Shown here: piece after piece, positions 14,675-16,503 of the stretch | Layout of the letters: every line of letters begins with the position of its first letter | How positions within the stretch are numbered: position 1 is the first letter of the stretch | From: JBDIBB01 sp039812685 | GTDB taxonomy: Bacteria; Acidobacteriota; Vicinamibacteria; Vicinamibacterales; JAFNAJ01 | Direction: 5' to 3' | DNA length: 16,503 nucleotides | NCBI GenBank assembly: GCA_039812685.1 | Contig: JBDIBB010000086.1 | Coordinates: forward strand, 1 to 16,503 | Notes under the pieces: model-generated | Databases searched by the model: none | Seen by the model: only the letters and a program-made list of their open reading frames with translations | What the model was told of the DNA's origin: nothing | Made by a program: the position numbers and the translations under genes

Positions 14675-15490
14675 ATGGCTGGGAGCTCTGGCGACAACCT
14701 GGCGTTGCTCGCGCGCCTCGCGGACGAACTCGCCGCGGCGGCCGGCGCGCTGCTCGGCACGACGGACACGGCGGCGGAATCGGCCGAACCGTCTGACATC
14801 GCGTGGACCGTGCGTGCCGCGGTGGCGGGATCCGCGCGCGGCTCGATCGCGCTGGGCTTCGAGGCGGCGGGCGTGGCCAGCCTGGCCCGGCGAGCGCTGG
14901 GCTTCGATCAGGATCCGGAAGACGAGGTCATCGCCGACATGCTCCGCGAGCTGTGCACCCAGGCGCTTGGGGCGCTGGCACAGGCTCAGGCTGGCAAGGG
15001 CATGCAGTTCGCCGTCGAGGCGCCGGCGCGCGACCAGTCCGCACCGGCGGCCGCGCAGGACGGGGCATTCCGACTCCGGCTCGATGACACGCTGGCGACG
15101 GTGGTGATGCTCTGGAGCGACGTGACGCCGGCCGCCGGGACTCAGCCGGCTGTCCCGCCGGTGGCCGTCGCTGCGCCGTCGACCCGGCCGGAACAGGCGC
15201 CGGGGGCTCCGGCCCCGGCCCCGGCCTTCCCGAACCTCGACGTGATCCTCGACATCGACCTGCCGCTCTCAGTGCGTTTCGGAGAGACGGAGATGACCGT
15301 CGACGCCCTCACCAGGCTGGGCCCGGGCTCGGTCATCGATCTTGGCCGCTCGCCCGACGATCCGGTCGACGTGCTGATCAACGGCCGGATGGTGGCGCGG
15401 GGCGAGGTGGTGGTCGTGGGCGGCAGCTACGGCGTCCGGATTACCGAGGTCGTGAGCGCCGCCGACCGGCTGCGCACGATGGCGGCGTAG
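14675..15490 (+). CDS. fliN: Second, long FliN/FliY-type switch protein with CheX-like N-terminal domain
   Basis: This 271-residue protein ends in a FliN-type SpoA domain (about 195-265): LDIDLPLSVRFGETEMTVDALTRLGPGSVIDLGRS ... VLINGRMVARGEVVVVGGSYGVRITEV. Before it is an Ala/Pro-rich linker (about 153-190) and an N-terminal domain (about 40-150). That domain contains GSIALGFEAAGVASLARRALG and EDEVIADMLRELCTQALGALAQ, resembling CheX/CheC phosphatase folds; FliY of Bacillus, Helicobacter and Leptospira has a comparable arrangement. The CheC/CheX catalytic pattern E-x2-N appears here as E92-x2-T95, so phosphatase activity is doubtful. The ATG follows the fliM stop directly (TAGATG). With the short FliN at 5511-5813 the organism has two FliN-type C-ring proteins. 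The FliY label is plausible, but I use fliN because the SpoA domain is the certain part. Confidence 0.87.
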   Translation: MAGSSGDNLALLARLADELAAAAGALLGTTDTAAESAEPSDIAWTVRAAVAGSARGSIALGFEAAGVASLARRALGFDQDPEDEVIADMLRELCTQALGALAQAQAGKGMQFAVEAPARDQSAPAAAQDGAFRLRLDDTLATVVMLWSDVTPAAGTQPAVPPVAVAAPSTRPEQAPGAPAPAPAFPNLDVILDIDLPLSVRFGETEMTVDALTRLGPGSVIDLGRSPDDPVDVLINGRMVARGEVVVVGGSYGVRITEVVSAADRLRTMAA

Positions 15491-15504
15491 GCCGCGCAGG
15501 GGCG

Positions 15505-15948
15505 ATGGTGGTGACCCTCGACATCTTGACAATGGTGATGGGCCTGGCGTGTCTCCTGCTCGCGGCCCAGCTCGTCTGGTTGTGGCGGCTGTCGCGACTG
15601 GCGCGGGCGCTCGGACGCTACGACGAGCGGCTCTCGCAGTTGAGCGATGCGATGGGTCTGCTCGCCGAGGCCAGCGAGAGCGGGTTCCGAGCCCTGGCTG
15701 CCGAGATCGAGCGACAGGGCGATCCGGCCAGGCCCCGTCCTGTCAGGCCCGTGAACGTCAGCCGCCTGTCGGCCGCGGCCCGCCGAGGGCGCACGCACGC
15801 GGAGATTGCGGCCGCCGAGGGTGTGTCGGAGAGCGAAGTGGCGTTGCGCCTGCACCTGGCAGCGCAGGCGCGCGAAGGCGCCCGGACCGCGCGACGCCGC
15901 GCCGCGGCGCTCCAGGAGGCCGTCGATGGCGCGGTGCAGCCGGACTGA
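15505..15948 (+). CDS. Membrane-anchored protein with coiled coil and HTH-like C-terminus (possibly DUF2802-like)
   Basis: I do not recognise a named gene. The 147-residue product has one N-terminal membrane helix (about residues 5-27, LDILTMVMGLACLLLAAQLVWLW) followed by a basic RLSRLAR edge. A helical, probably coiled-coil segment runs from about 34 to 72 (RYDERLSQLSDAMGLLAEASESGFRALAAEIER), then a Pro/Arg linker. A short helix-turn-helix-like motif follows, RRGRTHAEIAAAEGVSESEVALRLHLA (about 91-117). This pattern resembles DUF2802 proteins, small membrane-anchored proteins often found near flagellar and chemotaxis genes in Proteobacteria; that assignment is tentative. The start may be ATG 15505 or the GTG codons at 15508/15511, which have better spacing from the AGGGG at 15498-15502. 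Its end overlaps the next gene by 23 bp. Confidence 0.7.
   Translation: MVVTLDILTMVMGLACLLLAAQLVWLWRLSRLARALGRYDERLSQLSDAMGLLAEASESGFRALAAEIERQGDPARPRPVRPVNVSRLSAAARRGRTHAEIAAAEGVSESEVALRLHLAAQAREGARTARRRAAALQEAVDGAVQPD
15914..15919 (+). promoter_or_regulatory. Ribosome binding site deciding the start of the MshEN-domain gene
   Basis: A perfect AGGAGG inside the 3' end of the preceding gene lies 6 nt before the ATG at 15926. It strongly supports that start and therefore the Cys-rich N-terminus of the downstream protein. Confidence 0.75.
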
Positions 15949-16503
15949 CTGCGCGCGCTGGCGTCCCGACAGCCTGATCAGGCGCGGCCGGTTCGGCGTG
16001 CACTGTGATGGCGCGTGGTTCTGCAGCAGCCACTGCCTCGTGACGCATACCGAGGCCCTGCTGGCCCGTGTGAACGAGCAGCCGCTGCCGCTGCCGCCAG
16101 CTCCGCCCACCCCACTCGGCCGCGTGCTCGTCCAGCGACAGATCCTGTCGCCGGAGACGCTGGCCGAGGCCGTCAGGGAGCAGTCCCGCTCGGGCCTGAG
16201 GCTTGGCGAACATCTCGTCGCGCGGGGGCTGGTGTCGGGAGAGCAGGTGTTGCGGGCGCTGGCCGTGCAGGCCGGAACGGGGTACCTCTCGAGCATCGAT
16301 CCGCGACGCGTGGTCAGCGGCCCGGGCGGCCTGTCGCGCGACACGGTACACGCCCTCGGCCTGGTGCCATTCGAGATGAGCCGCGACGGCGAGCGCCTGG
16401 CGGTGGCCGGGGTGGCGCCGCTGAGACGCGCCTCGCTCGTGGCGCTGCGCGAGATCACCGGTGCCCGGATTGACGCCTTCGTCGTCTCCGAAACCGCATG
16501 GCA
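15926..16503 (+). CDS. Cys-rich N-terminus fused to an MshEN/GspE-N-type domain (3'-truncated by window edge)
   Basis: The frame is open from ATG 15926 to the window end (192 codons and counting). Residues 1-40 hold five cysteines in the pattern C4-x4-C9-x17-C27-x5-C33-x3-C37; the last part, WFCSSHC, resembles treble-clef/TRASH-type zinc knuckles. A Pro-rich linker (53-63) leads to an MshEN-type domain of two 24-residue motifs separated by five residues: PLGRVLVQ...REQ (63-86) and RLGEHLVARGLVSGEQ...VQ (92-115). These match the c-di-GMP-binding layout described for MshE/GspE N-terminal domains. Further GspE-N-like sequence follows (PFEMSRDGERLAVAGVAPLR). Motif I lacks the leading Arg and the central Gly. 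Whether an ATPase domain follows beyond the window is unknown. It overlaps the preceding gene by 23 bp. Confidence 0.8.
   Translation, partial: MARCSRTDCARWRPDSLIRRGRFGVHCDGAWFCSSHCLVTHTEALLARVNEQPLPLPPAPPTPLGRVLVQRQILSPETLAEAVREQSRSGLRLGEHLVARGLVSGEQVLRALAVQAGTGYLSSIDPRRVVSGPGGLSRDTVHALGLVPFEMSRDGERLAVAGVAPLRRASLVALREITGARIDAFVVSETAW

Overview
The window is a GC-rich, gene-dense bacterial flagellar locus with every gene on the + strand. It holds 19 coding regions, of which the first (fliI) and the last (an MshEN/GspE-N-domain protein) are cut by the window edges. Composition and protein character (Ala/Arg/Gly/Pro-rich, frequent GTG starts) suggest a high-GC soil-type bacterium. A member of Acidobacteriota (Vicinamibacteria-like) is my best guess, but this is inference and the sequence alone does not settle it. 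No RNA genes, CRISPR arrays, insertion sequences or other mobile-element signs were seen.

Layout. Block 1 (1-4786) carries the export ATPase fliI, its partner fliJ, an unusually short hook-cap gene flgD, the hook gene flgE and the hook-length ruler fliK. Its spacers (82, 91, 64 and then 240 bp) contain stem-loops. Block 2 (5027-15490) is a nearly gapless run: fliL, a short fliN, fliO, fliP, fliQ, fliR, flhB, flhA, flhF, flhG, fliA, fliM and a second, long FliN/FliY-type gene. Most junctions are 4-bp ATGA/GTGA overlaps or spacers of 0-15 bp, so block 2 looks like one translationally coupled unit. The 240-bp gap between the blocks is the only sizeable non-coding stretch. It holds a hairpin just after fliK, a candidate sigma-54 (-24/-12) promoter, and a strong hairpin directly before the fliL ribosome binding site. 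Block 3 (15505-16503) has a membrane-anchored small protein with a C-terminal helix-turn-helix-like segment (possibly DUF2802-like) and a partial protein joining a Cys-rich N-terminus to an MshEN-type domain.

How the genes work together. FliI/FliJ energise export. FliO assists assembly of the FliP/FliQ/FliR gate, and FlhA/FlhB select and pass substrates (FlgD, FlgE, FliK) to build the hook. FliL stabilises the stator. FliM and two FliN-type proteins form the C-ring switch. FlhF/FlhG set flagellar position and number, and FliA transcribes late genes. The order resembles the Bacillus-type fla/che operon (fliI-fliJ ... flgE ... fliL ... fliOPQR-flhBA-flhFG ... sigma) with three changes: fliK lies after flgE, motA/motB/flbD are absent between the hook genes and fliL, and fliM plus the long FliN lie after fliA.

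Most of the window is a classical flagellar system. The least ordinary parts are the Cys-rich/MshEN protein at the 3' edge, the second FliN with an apparently inactivated CheX-like domain, the 88-residue FlgD, the FlhG without its usual N-terminal activator motif, and the structured fliK-fliL spacer.
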